This document shows, one piece after another, positions 28,339-37,994 of a stretch of 64,000 nucleotides of DNA. Origin of the DNA: Flavobacterium piscis (lineage in GTDB: Bacteria; Bacteroidota; Bacteroidia; Flavobacteriales; Flavobacteriaceae); assembly GCF_001686925.1 (NCBI RefSeq), contig NZ_LVEN01000002.1, positions 62,001 to 126,000 of the forward strand, written 5' to 3'. Below the pieces are notes generated by a model. The model did not search any database. It was not told the origin of the DNA and worked only from the letters and a program-made list of their open reading frames with translations. A program made the translations under genes and the position numbers. Each line of letters opens with the position of its first letter. Position 1 is the first letter of the stretch.

Positions 28339-30240
28339 ATGGAAGAAAAAAAATTTGATCTTAATTCAATCATTGGTTTTGTATTGATATTTGGAATTTT
28401 GGTTTGGATTATGTACCAAAACCAACCTTCTGATAAGGAAATTGCTGCTGAAAAAGCCAAGAAAGAATTAGTTGCCAAACAAGAAGCACAAGCTAAAGCC
28501 GATAAAACTAAAACTGCTGTTGTACCGGTTGTTGCTACGACTCCCGGAGATACAGTTCAGTTAGCACAATTGCAAAAAACGTTAGGTGGTTTTGCTTATT
28601 CAGCTACACTTCCTTCTGCAAAAGAAGGTTTTACAACTATCGAAAACGATAAGATAAAACTAAAAATTGCGAACAAAGGTGGTTACATCGTTGAAGCAAC
28701 CTTGAAAGAATTCAAAAGGTTTGAGAAAAATTCAGGACAATTAGTAGAATTAATCAAAGACAATAATTCTAATTTAAATATCCAGTTACAAACAACTGAT
28801 AACAGAACTTTAAACTCTAAAGATTTATATTTTGAGCCAACACTGACTAAAAGCGGTACAGATCAAATATTGACTATGCGTTTGAAAGCGGGTGCTAACG
28901 AATTTTTAGAATATAAATATGTATTAAAATCTAATGAATATTTAGTAGGTTTTGATATTCGTTCTCAAGGATTGAATAAAGTTTTAAATTCTTCTAAGCC
29001 ATTAGATTTACAGTGGAATTTAAGAACTTTTAGAAACGAAAAAAGTATCTCTTATGAAAACCGTTATGCTGAAATTTATTACAGCTATCAGGATGGAAAA
29101 GAAAGTTATGTAGGTCAGGGTTCTCTAAAAGAAGAAACTCCTGAAAAAGTAGATTACGTGGCATTTAAACAACACTTTTTTACTACAATTCTACAAACAA
29201 ATACTTCTTTTGAGAAAGCGCATTTGGTTTCTGAGAACTTAGTAAAGGATGAAAAAATTGATACGATTTTTACAAAACAATTCAAAGCAAACGTTCCTTT
29301 AGCGTTTACTAACGGAGAAGTGGATTATAAAATGAGTTGGTATTTTGGACCAGCTGATTACAAAGTTTTAAAATCATACGATAAAAATTTCGAAAAAATC
29401 ATTCCATTAGGATGGGGAATTTTCGGATGGATCAACAAATGGATCTTTATTCCTTTGTTCGGATTTTTAGCTTCATTTATTCCTTACGGAATTGCGATTA
29501 TCATCTTTACGATTATCATCAAAATTGCGATGTCGCCAATTACTTATAAGTCTTTCCTGTCTCAGGCTAAAATGAAAGTTTTACGTCCGGAGATTACAGA
29601 ATTGGGAGAAAAATTCAAAAAAGACCCAATGAAGAAACAACAGGAAACAATGAAGTTGTACAACAAAGCTGGGGTAAACCCAATGGCTGGATGTATCCCG
29701 GCATTGATTCAGCTTCCGTTTATGTATGCATCATTCCAGTTCTTCCCGTCGGCTTTTGAGTTAAGACAAAAAAGTTTCCTTTGGGCAGACGATTTATCAT
29801 CATTTGATGCTGTTGTAAAACTACCATTCCACATTCCTTTATACGGAGATCATATCAGTTTGTTTCCAATTTTGGCAGCAATTGCGATTTTCTTCTATAT
29901 GAAAATGACTTCTGGAGATCAGCAAATGGCAGCGCCTCAGCAAGAAGGTATGCCGGATATGGCTAAAATGATGAAAATCATGATTTATGTTTCACCATTG
30001 ATGATGTTAATTTTCTTCAATAGTTACGGTGCTGGTTTGAGTTTGTATAACTTTATTTCGAACTTAATTACAATCGGAATTATGTTTGTCATTAAAAACT
30101 ATATTGTTGATACAGATAAAATTCACGCTCAGATTCAGGAGAACAAATTAAAAGAGCCTAAAAAGCAAAGTAAATTTCAGCAACGTCTTCAGGAAGTGAT
30201 GGAGCAACAGGAAGCTGCAAAAAAACAGAATAAAAAATAA
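28339..30240 (+). CDS. yidC: membrane protein insertase YidC
   Basis: Inserts and folds inner-membrane proteins, alone or with SecYEG. The 633-residue protein has an N-terminal membrane anchor (IIGFVLIFGILVWIMY), a long periplasmic beta-domain (about 75-350), and the conserved five-helix insertase core (about 365-600) with FGWINKWIFIPLF and KPFMYASFQFFPS-type segments around GCIPALIQLPFMYASF. A basic tail of about 35 residues ends in KKQNKK, as usual for ribosome contact. It is a typical Gram-negative YidC. A UUCG-loop terminator follows. Confidence 0.96.
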   Translation: MEEKKFDLNSIIGFVLIFGILVWIMYQNQPSDKEIAAEKAKKELVAKQEAQAKADKTKTAVVPVVATTPGDTVQLAQLQKTLGGFAYSATLPSAKEGFTTIENDKIKLKIANKGGYIVEATLKEFKRFEKNSGQLVELIKDNNSNLNIQLQTTDNRTLNSKDLYFEPTLTKSGTDQILTMRLKAGANEFLEYKYVLKSNEYLVGFDIRSQGLNKVLNSSKPLDLQWNLRTFRNEKSISYENRYAEIYYSYQDGKESYVGQGSLKEETPEKVDYVAFKQHFFTTILQTNTSFEKAHLVSENLVKDEKIDTIFTKQFKANVPLAFTNGEVDYKMSWYFGPADYKVLKSYDKNFEKIIPLGWGIFGWINKWIFIPLFGFLASFIPYGIAIIIFTIIIKIAMSPITYKSFLSQAKMKVLRPEITELGEKFKKDPMKKQQETMKLYNKAGVNPMAGCIPALIQLPFMYASFQFFPSAFELRQKSFLWADDLSSFDAVVKLPFHIPLYGDHISLFPILAAIAIFFYMKMTSGDQQMAAPQQEGMPDMAKMMKIMIYVSPLMMLIFFNSYGAGLSLYNFISNLITIGIMFVIKNYIVDTDKIHAQIQENKLKEPKKQSKFQQRLQEVMEQQEAAKKQNKK

Positions 30241-30257
30241 TAAGTTATTTATAAAAA

Positions 30258-30285
30258 AAATCTCGATTCGTCGGGATTTTTTTAT
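30258..30285 (+). terminator. terminator after yidC with TTCG loop
   Basis: AAATCTCGA (30258-30266) and TCGGGATTT (30271-30279) pair around TTCG with one G-T pair, followed by a T-run. It lies 17 bases after the yidC stop. Confidence 0.85.
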
Positions 30286-30339
30286 TTTTGAAACATACTT
30301 TATTAAAGTGAATTTCGTTAAAGTTTAAAATAAAATACA

Positions 30340-31056
30340 ATGATTTATAAAAAAATAATAATTGCATTACTTTTCTTAAATGCTGTTTTAGTATCAGCGC
30401 AGGACTTTAATAAAACAGACGCGAACGGAAAAAAAGACGGTGTTTGGAAAGGAACATACGAAGTTTCTAAACGTCCTCGTTATGAAGGAACTTTTAATCA
30501 CGGAAAAGAAACAGGCATTTTTAAATTTTTTGATGATACTAAAAAAGGAGATGTTATTGCAACTCGTGATTTTACAGCAAATGACGGAAGTTCGTATACT
30601 ATTTTTTATGACCAGAATAAAAACATAGTAAGTGAAGGAAAAGAAGTAGGAAAGGCTCGTGAAGGCGAATGGAAATATTATCACAAAGCTTCGAAAGTAT
30701 TGATGACACTTGAAAAATATAAGAACGGCAAGTTAGAAGGTTTAAGAAGTGTCTATTATCCCAACTCAAAAATTGCAGAAGAAATAAATTACGTAAACGG
30801 ATCTAAAGAAGGAATCTATAAAAAATACGGTCAAAACGGAACTCTTTTGGAGCAAAGTACCTATAAAAATAATGAATACAATGGTGATGCTGTTTTTTAC
30901 GACGCAGATGGGGTTGTCGCTTCAAAAGGAAAATTCGTAAACGGAAAAAAAGCAAACATGTGGCAGTTTTACTTAAAAGGTAAATTAACCAAAGAAGTCA
31001 ATATGAGCGATCCGAAAAGTAGTTATCAGGTAGATTCGAAACCTAAAACGCAATAA
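30340..31056 (+). CDS. exported YwqK/MORN-like repeat protein
   Basis: A 238-residue protein with a signal peptide (about 1-20, ending VSAQ). It consists of repeats of about 20 residues of the MORN/YwqK type, such as KDGVWKGTYEVSKRPRYEG, REGEWKYYHKAS and LEGLRSVYYPNSKIAEEI. These repeats form extended beta-hairpin stacks. The family is often labelled a toxin-antitoxin component, but nothing here supports that. The protein is more likely a periplasmic or surface repeat protein of unknown role. A strong terminator follows. Confidence 0.82.
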   Translation: MIYKKIIIALLFLNAVLVSAQDFNKTDANGKKDGVWKGTYEVSKRPRYEGTFNHGKETGIFKFFDDTKKGDVIATRDFTANDGSSYTIFYDQNKNIVSEGKEVGKAREGEWKYYHKASKVLMTLEKYKNGKLEGLRSVYYPNSKIAEEINYVNGSKEGIYKKYGQNGTLLEQSTYKNNEYNGDAVFYDADGVVASKGKFVNGKKANMWQFYLKGKLTKEVNMSDPKSSYQVDSKPKTQ

Positions 31057-31063
31057 TTTTATA

Positions 31064-31087
31064 AGTCCGCAAGGCGGACTTTTTTTT
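31064..31087 (+). terminator. terminator after the YwqK-like gene
   Basis: AGTCCGC (31064-31070) pairs with GCGGACT (31074-31080) around AAG, followed by seven T. It is eight bases after the stop. Confidence 0.85.
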
Positions 31088-31088
31088 A

Positions 31089-31235
31089 GCCACAAATTGC
31101 ACAAATTTTCACGAATTATTTTGATACTCAAATTAAGCAAAGCAATTAGTGAAAATTTGTGCAATTCGTGGCCAATTTTTTTTAAAAAAAATGCGGTTCA
31201 GAATTCCAAAAAGAAAAACTCGTGCAATTCGTGGC
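31089..31235. repeat. GCCACGAATT-type inverted repeat plus a third arm
   Basis: 31089-31112 and 31149-31172 are complementary over 24 bp with one mismatch; the right arm ends GCAATTCGTGGC. A further copy of the right arm, CTCGTGCAATTCGTGGC, occurs at about 31219-31235. It belongs to the same family as the palindromes at 24344 and 51411. Confidence 0.75.
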
Positions 31236-31275
31236 AAACTATTTTTTAAATTTGAATTACTAATACTTTGATTCA

Positions 31276-31833
31276 ATGGATTTAAACGAACTTGTAGGAC
31301 GGTTTTTATTATTGTTTTTCTCAATTCTGATTTTGTATTTTTTCTCTAACAGAAAAGATAACGAAACTATAAATCCGTTGATGGTTATTGTTGGTCTTTG
31401 TACTTTTTCGCTTTGTTATTTGTTTACCAAAATCGAAATAGGAGTGGGGATAGGATTCGGGTTATTTGCGATCTTCTCGATATTAAGATTTCGAACCCAG
31501 TCTTTTACTGTAAACGCCATCATTTTTCTGTTTGCCACCATTACGCTTTCGATTTTAGATATCATGTATCCGTACGAAAAGATCGAAGTGTTATTGTTTT
31601 TTCAGTTGATTATTATTGGATTTTATATTGCCGCTTCAATTTTGGTCAGTAAAAAAATCTCTAAATATTTGAATGTAGTAGATGTGAAGATTCCGTTAGA
31701 AGGCGACTTTTCATTAAACAATCAAAACATTAGAAAATCGATTCAGCAAAAAATAAACATAGAAGATTTTGATTTTAAAATTGTTCTGATCAATACCGTT
31801 TCGAATGAAATTGATCTTTTAGTTTATTATTAA
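31276..31833 (+). CDS. DUF4956 membrane protein
   Basis: A 185-residue inner-membrane protein with about four hydrophobic helices in residues 5-125, including FLLLFFSILILYFFS and the glycine-rich GVGIGFGLFAIFSILRFRTQ. A soluble tail of about 50 residues ends NEIDLLVYY. The FAIFSILRFR turn is typical of DUF4956, which in other bacteria accompanies polyphosphate- or CotH-type genes; no such partner is here. Function is unknown. It lies between two repeat-rich gaps. Confidence 0.8.
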   Translation: MDLNELVGRFLLLFFSILILYFFSNRKDNETINPLMVIVGLCTFSLCYLFTKIEIGVGIGFGLFAIFSILRFRTQSFTVNAIIFLFATITLSILDIMYPYEKIEVLLFFQLIIIGFYIAASILVSKKISKYLNVVDVKIPLEGDFSLNNQNIRKSIQQKINIEDFDFKIVLINTVSNEIDLLVYY

Positions 31834-31890
31834 TCTGATTTGAATTGTTTTTTTCGCTAATACCATGCGAGGGGTTGAAAAGTATACAAT

Positions 31891-32036
31891 TTGTGCCTTT
31901 AGGCACTAGATATTGGTAGAAATTAGTTCGTAATATGTTTGCGTGCCGTAGGTACGCAACAAAATGATTCTATTGTGTACCTACGGCACGCTGAATTCAT
32001 TCTGTTTTATACCAATATTTAGTGCCTAACGGCACA
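31891..32036. repeat. nested intergenic palindrome
   Basis: Outer arms (about 31891-31918, TGTGCCTTTAGGCACTAG, and 32009-32035) and inner arms (GCGTGCCGTAGGTAC at 31941-31955 with GTACCTACGGCACGC at 31977-31991) form two nested stems. The inner one is perfect. This fills most of the gap between the convergent DUF4956 and pyruvate-phosphate-dikinase-like genes (31834-32164). The rest of that gap has nothing I recognise. Confidence 0.75.
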
Positions 32037-32164
32037 TCTCCAGTTTTGATTCTTATTATTCGTTTTCCTGCAGAGCTTCTAGATCTTTTTAGTCTTTATA
32101 GCTGCAATGAAAGATATTCAGGTTTCTTATATGAACTATTTAGGGATTGAATTCCGGTTATTAT

Positions 32165-34060
32165 TTATTCATTAAAAGGTCTGACTTGTTTGATGTATAA
32201 ATCCCTGTTTTCGCCCACGATTTTAAATTCGATATCAACCGGATGATATCTGTTTTTTCTCCAGTAACGATACATTTTAGCTTCAATTTTTTGACTTACA
32301 AGAAAAAGGCGGCTCATTTCTTTACGGCTCAGTAAAGGCTCATTATTGTTTAAATTAGAATTCGAAGTATAATCAATATCAAAATCGTCATCATCAGTTC
32401 CCATATTAAAATGATACGCCACAAATTGTTCGCAGACTTCTCCTTTTTCTGGTTTTACAACTGAGTTTTCTCCTTTTTGAATGTTCACCGTAATGCCCGG
32501 GAAGTTTTTACGGAACATATTTTTGGTAATTATTACGCCATTTGCGAGTTCATCCGGAAAAGAGCGATGTACTAAAACTCCCATAGCAATATTTCTTTGG
32601 TCAATATCAAAAAGTTCTCTTTCTCCATAAGAGCCTTCATTCCATACACTGGCCCAGACTTGTTTAATCGCTTTTTCGAAGGTTTTCACGCTATCGCCTA
32701 CAATTCCGGTTTTTGAGTCGTATAAACCTGCGCCATTAAAATCATCTAAATCTTCGGCATTGGTTGACGAACGGAATCTGAAATTTTTGAAAGAAGCATT
32801 TTTAAAAGTCTCATTTAGCTTTGTAATTAATTGAGGATTAACAGGCTCTTTTTTAATGGCATCCCTGATCTTTTTTAATTGTTGCTTTACCCAAACGGCA
32901 GAATCTTTATGTGTGTTTGCTAAAAGTTCATTAATCAAAGGTGAAATAGATTTGCTTTGAACGTGTTTTACATAAAAATAAAACGGGATTGCGTGTGCAT
33001 TTTCCGGCGTTTTGAATTGAATATCTTTAGAAATTGCAATTAAATACGCTAAGTTTTGCGCTTTTGAACCAATATAATTAATTCCGTTTTTAGGTATTTT
33101 ACTGAGATCTACTATCGAAGTTACAGTGGTGTCAATAATGAGTTTTTTCTTTTTTGTATTGGCTTTTTGGATTATTTTTTTATTGGTTTCTTTAACGTAA
33201 AAAGTATCGATTTCAATTTTTAGTTCCACTTTTTTACCCAGTAAACTTTTAAGGTTATTATCTTTAAGAGCATTTGTATAAGCCATGATCGGAATTTTTC
33301 GGTTTTTGCCCAAAAGTACCAGATGGCTTAATGGTGTCTGAAGTTCATTAACAATTATTCCTCTTACATTAGGTAAAATATCCGGCGTTCCGTCTACAAT
33401 TATAATTTCGTCAGAATTTGGTTTTGTAGTTTCGAGATCCTTTAGTTTATATTGTTTCAGTATTCCGACATTGCTTCCGGAAACCACTTCCTGATACTTT
33501 ATTTCATTAAAAATAAAATCTGATTTTACACAAGGGATTTTAAATTTATTCTGTTGAAACCATTCCATTTTTTCTGGATTATTCAAATAGAATTTCAAAT
33601 TAGAACCTATAAAAGTCGATTGTACAATTAAATTGTAAAAGCGCTCAATCAAGACAATGGGCATATGATCTGAAGCTGCTAACTCGAAAATCCATTTATC
33701 GGTTCCTTTGATGTGATTTAGATTTCCTAGCAAATAATTTCTGTTTTTATCGGTGTCACTATAATTTTCATTGTTAAAAATTTCAAGATCCTGACTGTAG
33801 CCTAAGTAGTTGGTAACAAAATCATAATGTAGCGGAATTAGGGTACTATCGAAGTAATACATTTTTTGTTTTTTTAAATCGTAAACAATTTTTACCGATT
33901 CGATATTCGAAAATTTGTCTGATAACGGTTTACCTCTAAATGCCTTGTAGGCTTCGTAATTAGACAAAGTGGCGCTGTATCTTTGTGCATTTAAAGAAGT
34001 TATGATAAGCAGAAAAATAAAACTACAAATGTATTTGTGCATGACATTTTTATTGATCAT
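32165..34060 (-). CDS. exported protein with PEP/pyruvate-binding (PPDK_N) domain
   Basis: A 631-residue protein. The second half carries the ATP-grasp-like PPDK N-terminal domain of phosphoenolpyruvate synthases: FRFRSSTNAEDLDDFNGAG, ERELFDIDQRNIAMGVLVH and VDIEFKIVGENRDLYIKQ. Around 215-260, VDGTPDILPNVRGIIVNEL followed by PLSHLVLLGK resembles the mobile phosphohistidine-domain region. Unlike the metabolic enzymes it starts with a signal peptide (HKYICSFIFLLIITSLNAQ), so it is probably periplasmic, where its ATP source is unclear. Translation may start at the inner ATG at 34042. The true reaction is unknown. Confidence 0.8.
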   Translation of the reverse strand: MINKNVMHKYICSFIFLLIITSLNAQRYSATLSNYEAYKAFRGKPLSDKFSNIESVKIVYDLKKQKMYYFDSTLIPLHYDFVTNYLGYSQDLEIFNNENYSDTDKNRNYLLGNLNHIKGTDKWIFELAASDHMPIVLIERFYNLIVQSTFIGSNLKFYLNNPEKMEWFQQNKFKIPCVKSDFIFNEIKYQEVVSGSNVGILKQYKLKDLETTKPNSDEIIIVDGTPDILPNVRGIIVNELQTPLSHLVLLGKNRKIPIMAYTNALKDNNLKSLLGKKVELKIEIDTFYVKETNKKIIQKANTKKKKLIIDTTVTSIVDLSKIPKNGINYIGSKAQNLAYLIAISKDIQFKTPENAHAIPFYFYVKHVQSKSISPLINELLANTHKDSAVWVKQQLKKIRDAIKKEPVNPQLITKLNETFKNASFKNFRFRSSTNAEDLDDFNGAGLYDSKTGIVGDSVKTFEKAIKQVWASVWNEGSYGERELFDIDQRNIAMGVLVHRSFPDELANGVIITKNMFRKNFPGITVNIQKGENSVVKPEKGEVCEQFVAYHFNMGTDDDDFDIDYTSNSNLNNNEPLLSRKEMSRLFLVSQKIEAKMYRYWRKNRYHPVDIEFKIVGENRDLYIKQVRPFNE

Positions 34061-34148
34061 TAAAAGTAATTAAAAAAAGCAATCAATTTTATCTACCACG
34101 CCATTATATAAACTAATGAAAACTACCCCAATTATCAAAAATAGGACT

Positions 34149-34156
34149 TATCTTTG
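34149..34156 (+). promoter_or_regulatory. -7 box of the mnmA promoter
   Basis: TATCTTTG is a perfect TAnnTTTG and lies 29 bases before the mnmA ATG. Confidence 0.55.
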
Positions 34157-34185
34157 CACCCTTGTAAAAATATAAACGATTTAGA

Positions 34186-35373
34186 ATGAAACGTGTAGTT
34201 GTTGGACTTTCCGGTGGAGTAGATTCGAGTGTCGCTGCTTATTTATTGCAGCAACAAGGATACGAAGTTATTGGCCTTTTTATGAAAAACTGGCACGATG
34301 ATTCGGTTACTATTTCTAATGAATGTCCTTGGTTAGAAGATAGTAATGATGCTTTATTAGTAGCTGAAAAACTCGGAATACCGTTTCAAACTGTCGATTT
34401 AAGCGAAGAATACAAAGAAAAAATCGTTGACTATATGTTCAACGAATACGAAAAAGGGAGAACTCCAAATCCTGACGTACTTTGTAACCGCGAAATCAAA
34501 TTTGATGTATTCATGAAAATTGCTTTAAGTCTTGGTGCAGATTATGTAGCAACAGGGCATTATTGTCAAAAAAATGAAATTGAAGTTGATGGCAAGCCAG
34601 TTTATCAATTGATTGCCGGCGCTGACAATAACAAAGATCAATCGTATTTTTTATGTCAGTTATCACAGGATCAGTTGGCAAAATCTTTATTCCCAATTGG
34701 AGCTTTAACAAAACCTGAAGTACGCGAAATCGCTGCTGAAATGGATTTAGTAACAGCCGAAAAGAAAGATTCACAAGGATTATGTTTTATTGGAAAAGTT
34801 CGTTTACCGGAATTCCTGCAACAAAAATTGCAGCCAAAAGAAGGTAAAATTGTTCAGATCGATAAAAACGATCCAATTTACGCTATCGAAGAACCTGCTG
34901 GATTATCATTAGAGTCAGCATTAAAATTAGAAGCTAAAAAACGTGATTATCTGCCAACAATGGGTAAAGTAGTTGGTAAGCATCAAGGTGCGCATTATTT
35001 TACAGTGGGACAACGTAAAGGTTTGAATGTAGGCGGAACAACAGATCCGTTATTTATCATCGCTACAGACGTTGAAACCAATACCATTTATACAGGTTTA
35101 ACAAGTCAACATCCTGGATTGTTTAAAAAAGCTTTGTTTATAGAAAAATCTGAAGTGCACTGGATTCGTACTGATTTGGCTTTGCGAGTTGGTGAAACTA
35201 TGGAAGTAATGGCGAGAATTCGTTACCGCCAGCCTTTGCAAAAAGCAACCTTACACCAATTTGAAGACGGAATGTATGTTGAGTTTGAAGAGCCACAATC
35301 AGCAATTACTGAAGGTCAGTTTGCGGCTTGGTATTTAGATAATGAATTAGTTGGTTCGGGAGTAATTTCTTAG
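34186..35373 (+). CDS. mnmA: tRNA-specific 2-thiouridylase
   Basis: Thiolates uridine 34 of the Lys, Glu and Gln tRNAs. The 395-residue protein has the PP-loop GLSGGVDSS at 8-16 and both catalytic cysteines: Cys100 in VLCNREIKF and Cys200 in SQGLCFIGK, close to the positions in characterised enzymes. GHQ-type substrate loops and the C-terminal beta-barrel ([15 protein letters not shown]) are present. The length is slightly above the common 360-375 residues because of small inserts. The gene has its own promoter box. Confidence 0.97.
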   Translation: MKRVVVGLSGGVDSSVAAYLLQQQGYEVIGLFMKNWHDDSVTISNECPWLEDSNDALLVAEKLGIPFQTVDLSEEYKEKIVDYMFNEYEKGRTPNPDVLCNREIKFDVFMKIALSLGADYVATGHYCQKNEIEVDGKPVYQLIAGADNNKDQSYFLCQLSQDQLAKSLFPIGALTKPEVREIAAEMDLVTAEKKDSQGLCFIGKVRLPEFLQQKLQPKEGKIVQIDKNDPIYAIEEPAGLSLESALKLEAKKRDYLPTMGKVVGKHQGAHYFTVGQRKGLNVGGTTDPLFIIATDVETNTIYTGLTSQHPGLFKKALFIEKSEVHWIRTDLALRVGETMEVMARIRYRQPLQKATLHQFEDGMYVEFEEPQSAITEGQFAAWYLDNELVGSGVIS

Positions 35374-35418
35374 CTTTATACTTTTTTACAAAGGTTTTGC
35401 CTTTTAAAAAAGTAAACT

Positions 35419-37020
35419 ATGAAGTACTATTTTATGTTTCTTTTATTGATGGTTTCTTCTGTGATCTTTTCGCAAGAAGATGCTTGGGTTTATTTTAAGG
35501 ATAAACCAAATGCACAAACGTATTTAGATAATCCGTTAACCATGCTTACACAGCGCGCATTAGATAGAAGAACCGCTCAGAATATTGCTTTAAATCTTAC
35601 CGACATTCCTTTAGAAGTAACCTATATCAATCAGGTCAAATTAAGTTCAGGAATAACTGTAATGGCACAATCGAAATGGTTGAATGCGCTCCATATTCGC
35701 GGAACTCAAAATAATATCTTATCATTAAAAGCATTATCATTTGTAGATAAAGTCGTTTTCGCAAATAAAAACCTGAATACAACTTCTAAAAAAGTTTCAG
35801 AAAATCAGGTTTTTCAATTTAAAGAAAAACTCAAAACTACAATTGATTATAGTTATGGATCTTCAGCAAATCAGATTCAAATGCTTAATGGTCAGGTTCT
35901 GCATCAACAAAATTATACTGGTTCAGGAAAAATAATAGCCGTTCTGGATGCTGGTTTTCCGGGAGTAAATACTGCCCAGCCTTTTAAAAAGCTTATTGAT
36001 AATCATCAAATTTTGGGCGGTTATGATTTTGTGAATAGAAACAATAATTTCTATACTGGCGATGACCATGGGACAATGGTACTTTCAACAATGGGCGGTT
36101 ACAAAGAAAATTCTTTAGTAGGTACTGCTCCGGATGCTAGTTATTACTTATTTATTACAGAATACGATCCTACAGAAAATCCTGTAGAAGAGTCCTATTG
36201 GGTCGAAGCGGCAGAAGAAGCAGATCGTTTGGGAGCTGATATTATTACGACTTCTTTGGGGTATTTTGGTTTTGATAATGTCAATTATAGTCATACTTAT
36301 AGCGATATGAATGGTACGACAAATTTTATTTCGCGTGGTGCCGAAATTGCTTTTAGTAAAGGAATTGTAGTAGTGGCTTCAGCAGGAAATGAAGGAAATA
36401 CAACAGAACCTCACATTGGTGCACCGGCAGATGCTGTTTCTGTGATTACGGTTGGTGCTGTCACGGCTTCAAAAACAAAGTCGCCTTTTAGTTCTATCGG
36501 GCCAACTTATGATTTAAGAATTAAACCTGATGTTATGGCGCAGGGAACTGCCGCTGTAATCTCTGATACTGGAGGCAATATCACAACGGTAAACGGCACT
36601 TCGTTTTCTTGCCCAATTATGGCAGGAATGATTGCTTGTTTGTGGCAGGCTTTTCCGTCGAAAACCAATAAGGAAATCAGGCAAATGATCCTTCAGTCTT
36701 CAGACCGATATGCTGCTCCAAATAATAATTATGGTTACGGAATTCCCAATTTTGGGTTGACTTTGGGCGTAGAAAATTTTCAATATTCGTTATCTTCTTT
36801 TTCTGTATTTCCTAATCCGGCAAAAACTACAGTTTCATTTTTGTTTGAAAACAATACAGGTTCGGTATCAATTTATTCAGTTTTAGGGCAGAAAGTAATT
36901 GAAAAAGAAATAACCAGTCAAAATTCAATTCTTTCTGTAGAATCATTAAAAAGCGGACTCTATTTTTATACTTTTGATGCGGATGGTTTGCATAAAACAG
37001 GGAAAATTATCAAACAATAA
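35419..37020 (+). CDS. subtilisin-like serine protease with T9SS sorting domain
   Basis: A 533-residue secreted S8 peptidase. It has a signal peptide (1-18), a pro-region (about 20-150), then a catalytic domain with Asp177 in AVLDAGFPG, His217 in DDHGTMVLS and Ser395 in NGTSFSCPIMAG. The last 75 residues (VFPNPAKTTVSFLF, YSVLGQKV, LKSGLYFYTF, KTGKIIKQ) are a type A sorting domain, so the enzyme should be exported through the T9SS and processed at the surface. It is all present and intact. The next gene starts 12 bases later. Confidence 0.94.
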   Translation: MKYYFMFLLLMVSSVIFSQEDAWVYFKDKPNAQTYLDNPLTMLTQRALDRRTAQNIALNLTDIPLEVTYINQVKLSSGITVMAQSKWLNALHIRGTQNNILSLKALSFVDKVVFANKNLNTTSKKVSENQVFQFKEKLKTTIDYSYGSSANQIQMLNGQVLHQQNYTGSGKIIAVLDAGFPGVNTAQPFKKLIDNHQILGGYDFVNRNNNFYTGDDHGTMVLSTMGGYKENSLVGTAPDASYYLFITEYDPTENPVEESYWVEAAEEADRLGADIITTSLGYFGFDNVNYSHTYSDMNGTTNFISRGAEIAFSKGIVVVASAGNEGNTTEPHIGAPADAVSVITVGAVTASKTKSPFSSIGPTYDLRIKPDVMAQGTAAVISDTGGNITTVNGTSFSCPIMAGMIACLWQAFPSKTNKEIRQMILQSSDRYAAPNNNYGYGIPNFGLTLGVENFQYSLSSFSVFPNPAKTTVSFLFENNTGSVSIYSVLGQKVIEKEITSQNSILSVESLKSGLYFYTFDADGLHKTGKIIKQ

Positions 37021-37032
37021 TTATATTTTTGA

Positions 37033-37977
37033 ATGAATAAAATTACACAACTTTTTAATATAAAATATCCTATTATTCAGGGCGGAATGATCTGGAATAG
37101 CGGTTATAAATTAGTTTCGGCAGTTAGTAATGCGGGAGGTTTAGGTTTAATTGGTGCCGGATCAATGTATCCGGAAGTTTTAAGGGAACATATTCAGAAA
37201 TGCAAAAAAGCAACTGATAAACCCTTTGGCGTTAATATTCCGATGTTGTATCCTAATATCGAAGAAATAATGCATATCGTGATCGAAGAAGGCGTGAAAA
37301 TCGTTTTTACTTCGGCAGGAAATCCTAAAACCTGGACTGCTTTTTTAAAAGAAAAAGGAATTACAGTTGTACATGTAGTAAGTAGTAGTGTTTTTGCATT
37401 AAAAGCACAAGAAGCCGGAGTCGATGCAATTGTTGCAGAAGGTTTTGAAGCAGGCGGACACAACGGACGTGATGAAACGACAACACTGACTTTGATTCCA
37501 ATGGTCAAAGAAAAAATTAATATACCCATTATTGCTGCAGGCGGAATCGCAACAGGACGCGGAATGCTTGCTACAATGATTTTGGGTGCGGATGGTGTTC
37601 AGGTGGGAAGTCGTTTTGCGGCATCGATAGAATCGTCTTCGCACAATAATTTCAAAGAAACGATAGTTAAAGTTAAGGAAGGTGATACACAATTGACATT
37701 GAAAGAATTAGCTCCCGTGCGTTTGATTAAGAATAAGTTTTACAATGATGTTCAGGAATTGTATGAAAAATGTCCATCTAAAGAAGATTTAGTGCAGCTT
37801 TTAGGAAGAGCACGAGCCAAAAAAGGAATGTTTGAAGGCGATCTTGAAGAAGGTGAACTCGAAATTGGACAAATTGCAGGATTAATTCATGAAATATTAC
37901 CTGTAGAAAAAATTATTCAACAAATGATCACCGAATTCGAAATTGCTCGTCAGGAAAAGGCTAAATTTGAGTTTTAA
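37033..37977 (+). CDS. nitronate monooxygenase-family FMN protein
   Basis: A 314-residue TIM-barrel flavoprotein of the nitronate monooxygenase / enoyl-ACP reductase II superfamily. Visible features are the N-terminal PIIQGGMIWNSGYKLVSAVS with the FMN-binding GGLGLIGAG, the catalytic-side EGFEAGGHNGRDE, and the phosphate-binding AGGIATGRGMLATMILGADG. It may oxidise nitronates, or act as an enoyl reductase; these are not separable by motif here. It starts 12 bases after the protease gene. Confidence 0.88.
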   Translation: MNKITQLFNIKYPIIQGGMIWNSGYKLVSAVSNAGGLGLIGAGSMYPEVLREHIQKCKKATDKPFGVNIPMLYPNIEEIMHIVIEEGVKIVFTSAGNPKTWTAFLKEKGITVVHVVSSSVFALKAQEAGVDAIVAEGFEAGGHNGRDETTTLTLIPMVKEKINIPIIAAGGIATGRGMLATMILGADGVQVGSRFAASIESSSHNNFKETIVKVKEGDTQLTLKELAPVRLIKNKFYNDVQELYEKCPSKEDLVQLLGRARAKKGMFEGDLEEGELEIGQIAGLIHEILPVEKIIQQMITEFEIARQEKAKFEF

Positions 37978-37994
37978 TTATCTGCATTACATAT

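Noticed and set aside
30340..31056. Antitoxin, as the YwqK family label suggests
   Set aside because: The protein is exported and made of MORN-like repeats, and no toxin gene adjoins it.
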